DNA from: Nitrospirota bacterium
Lineage (GTDB): Bacteria; Nitrospirota; UBA9217
Direction of reading: 5' to 3'
NCBI GenBank assembly: GCA_013334545.1
Contig: JAAXXJ010000204.1
Span: forward strand, 1 to 5,795
Length of the DNA stretch: 5,795 nt
Shown: one piece after another, positions 5,594 to 5,795 of the stretch
How positions within the stretch are numbered: position 1 is the stretch's first letter
Layout: each line of letters begins with the position of its first letter
The notes under the pieces: generated by a model
The model's input: the letters and a program-made list of their open reading frames with translations, nothing else
Database searches by the model: none
Told to the model about the DNA's origin: nothing
Program-made: the position numbers and the translations under genes

Positions 5594-5795
5594 TCACAAG
5601 GGAATATTCCCGTGCTTCCTCTGCGGCCGGTTTGTCTGCTTGTTCTCGAGGAACTGGAGGCTCCGGATTAGCCGGTGCCGCGTGTCGCGCGGGCTGATGA
5701 CGTCATCGATGAATCCCCGCTTTGCCGCCATGAAGGGATTCGCGTACATCACCCGGTACTCTTCCGTCTTCCGGGCGAGCATCTCCTCGGGGTCT
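5594..5795 (-). CDS. pccB: Acyl-CoA carboxylase beta (carboxyltransferase) subunit, PccB/MmdA-like, C-terminal fragment
   Basis: Only the last 66 residues are in the window; the frame continues past base 5795, where DPEE precedes the Met at 5782. The EEYRVMYANPFMAAKRGFID segment, the following DVISPRDTR and the terminal KHGNIPL are the conserved end of propionyl-CoA carboxylase beta, methylmalonyl-CoA decarboxylase alpha and transcarboxylase 12S subunits. This end belongs to the C-terminal crotonase-fold half, which takes CO2 from carboxybiotin and transfers it to or from the acyl-CoA. The gene precedes the biotin carboxylase/carrier subunit on the same strand, a usual order for two-subunit acyl-CoA carboxylases. 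The stop is TGA. The three family members cannot be told apart from the tail alone; pairing with a complete alpha subunit favours a carboxylase. Confidence 0.88.
   Translation of the reverse strand, partial: DPEEMLARKTEEYRVMYANPFMAAKRGFIDDVISPRDTRHRLIRSLQFLENKQTNRPQRKHGNIPL

Noticed and set aside
5310..5597. 95-codon - strand frame between the two carboxylase subunits
   Set aside because: It translates the inverted repeat and overlaps the pccA-like start in another frame; there is no ribosome binding site or family.

Overview
The window is bacterial. It most resembles a syntrophic or sulfate-/metal-reducing member of the Desulfobacterota (former Deltaproteobacteria). That placement is inference from gene content, protein style and the intergenic hairpins; no phylogenetic marker is present. 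The theme is biotin-dependent carboxyl transfer.

Layout. (1) Bases 2-1912, + strand: a 5'-truncated carboxyltransferase of the pyruvate carboxylase B / oxaloacetate decarboxylase alpha / transcarboxylase 5S family with its own C-terminal biotinyl domain, ending in a compact intrinsic terminator. (2) 1913-2146: a short intergenic region with two related REP-like hairpins. (3) 2147-2656, + strand: a complete gamma-class carbonic anhydrase-like hexapeptide protein. (4) 2657-3321: 665 bases without a credible gene, lying between convergent genes. It holds a T9 tract and then a GC-rich series of stem-loops ending in a 13-bp hairpin next to the following gene's stop codon. (5) 3322-5331, - strand: a complete biotin carboxylase plus carrier subunit of a propionyl-CoA-type acyl-CoA carboxylase (PccA-like). 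(6) 5332-5593: spacer with a long imperfect inverted repeat built from CGCGAAG units. (7) 5594-5795, - strand: the C-terminal 66 residues of the matching carboxyltransferase (PccB/MmdA-like), which continues past the window edge.

How the genes may work together. PccB and PccA would carboxylate propionyl-CoA (or another short acyl-CoA) to methylmalonyl-CoA, or run in reverse. The PycB-like protein interconverts pyruvate and oxaloacetate through carboxybiotin. Together these reactions link the methylmalonyl-CoA pathway to the C4-dicarboxylate pool, as in propionate-forming or propionate-oxidising bacteria. The carbonic anhydrase homologue between them could supply or remove bicarbonate. The protein families are clear from sequence; the direction of flux, the acyl substrate and the coupling are inference.

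The least explained part is the multi-hairpin region at about 2899-3313. It may be a dispersed repeat or a structured RNA; neither can be settled from a single copy.
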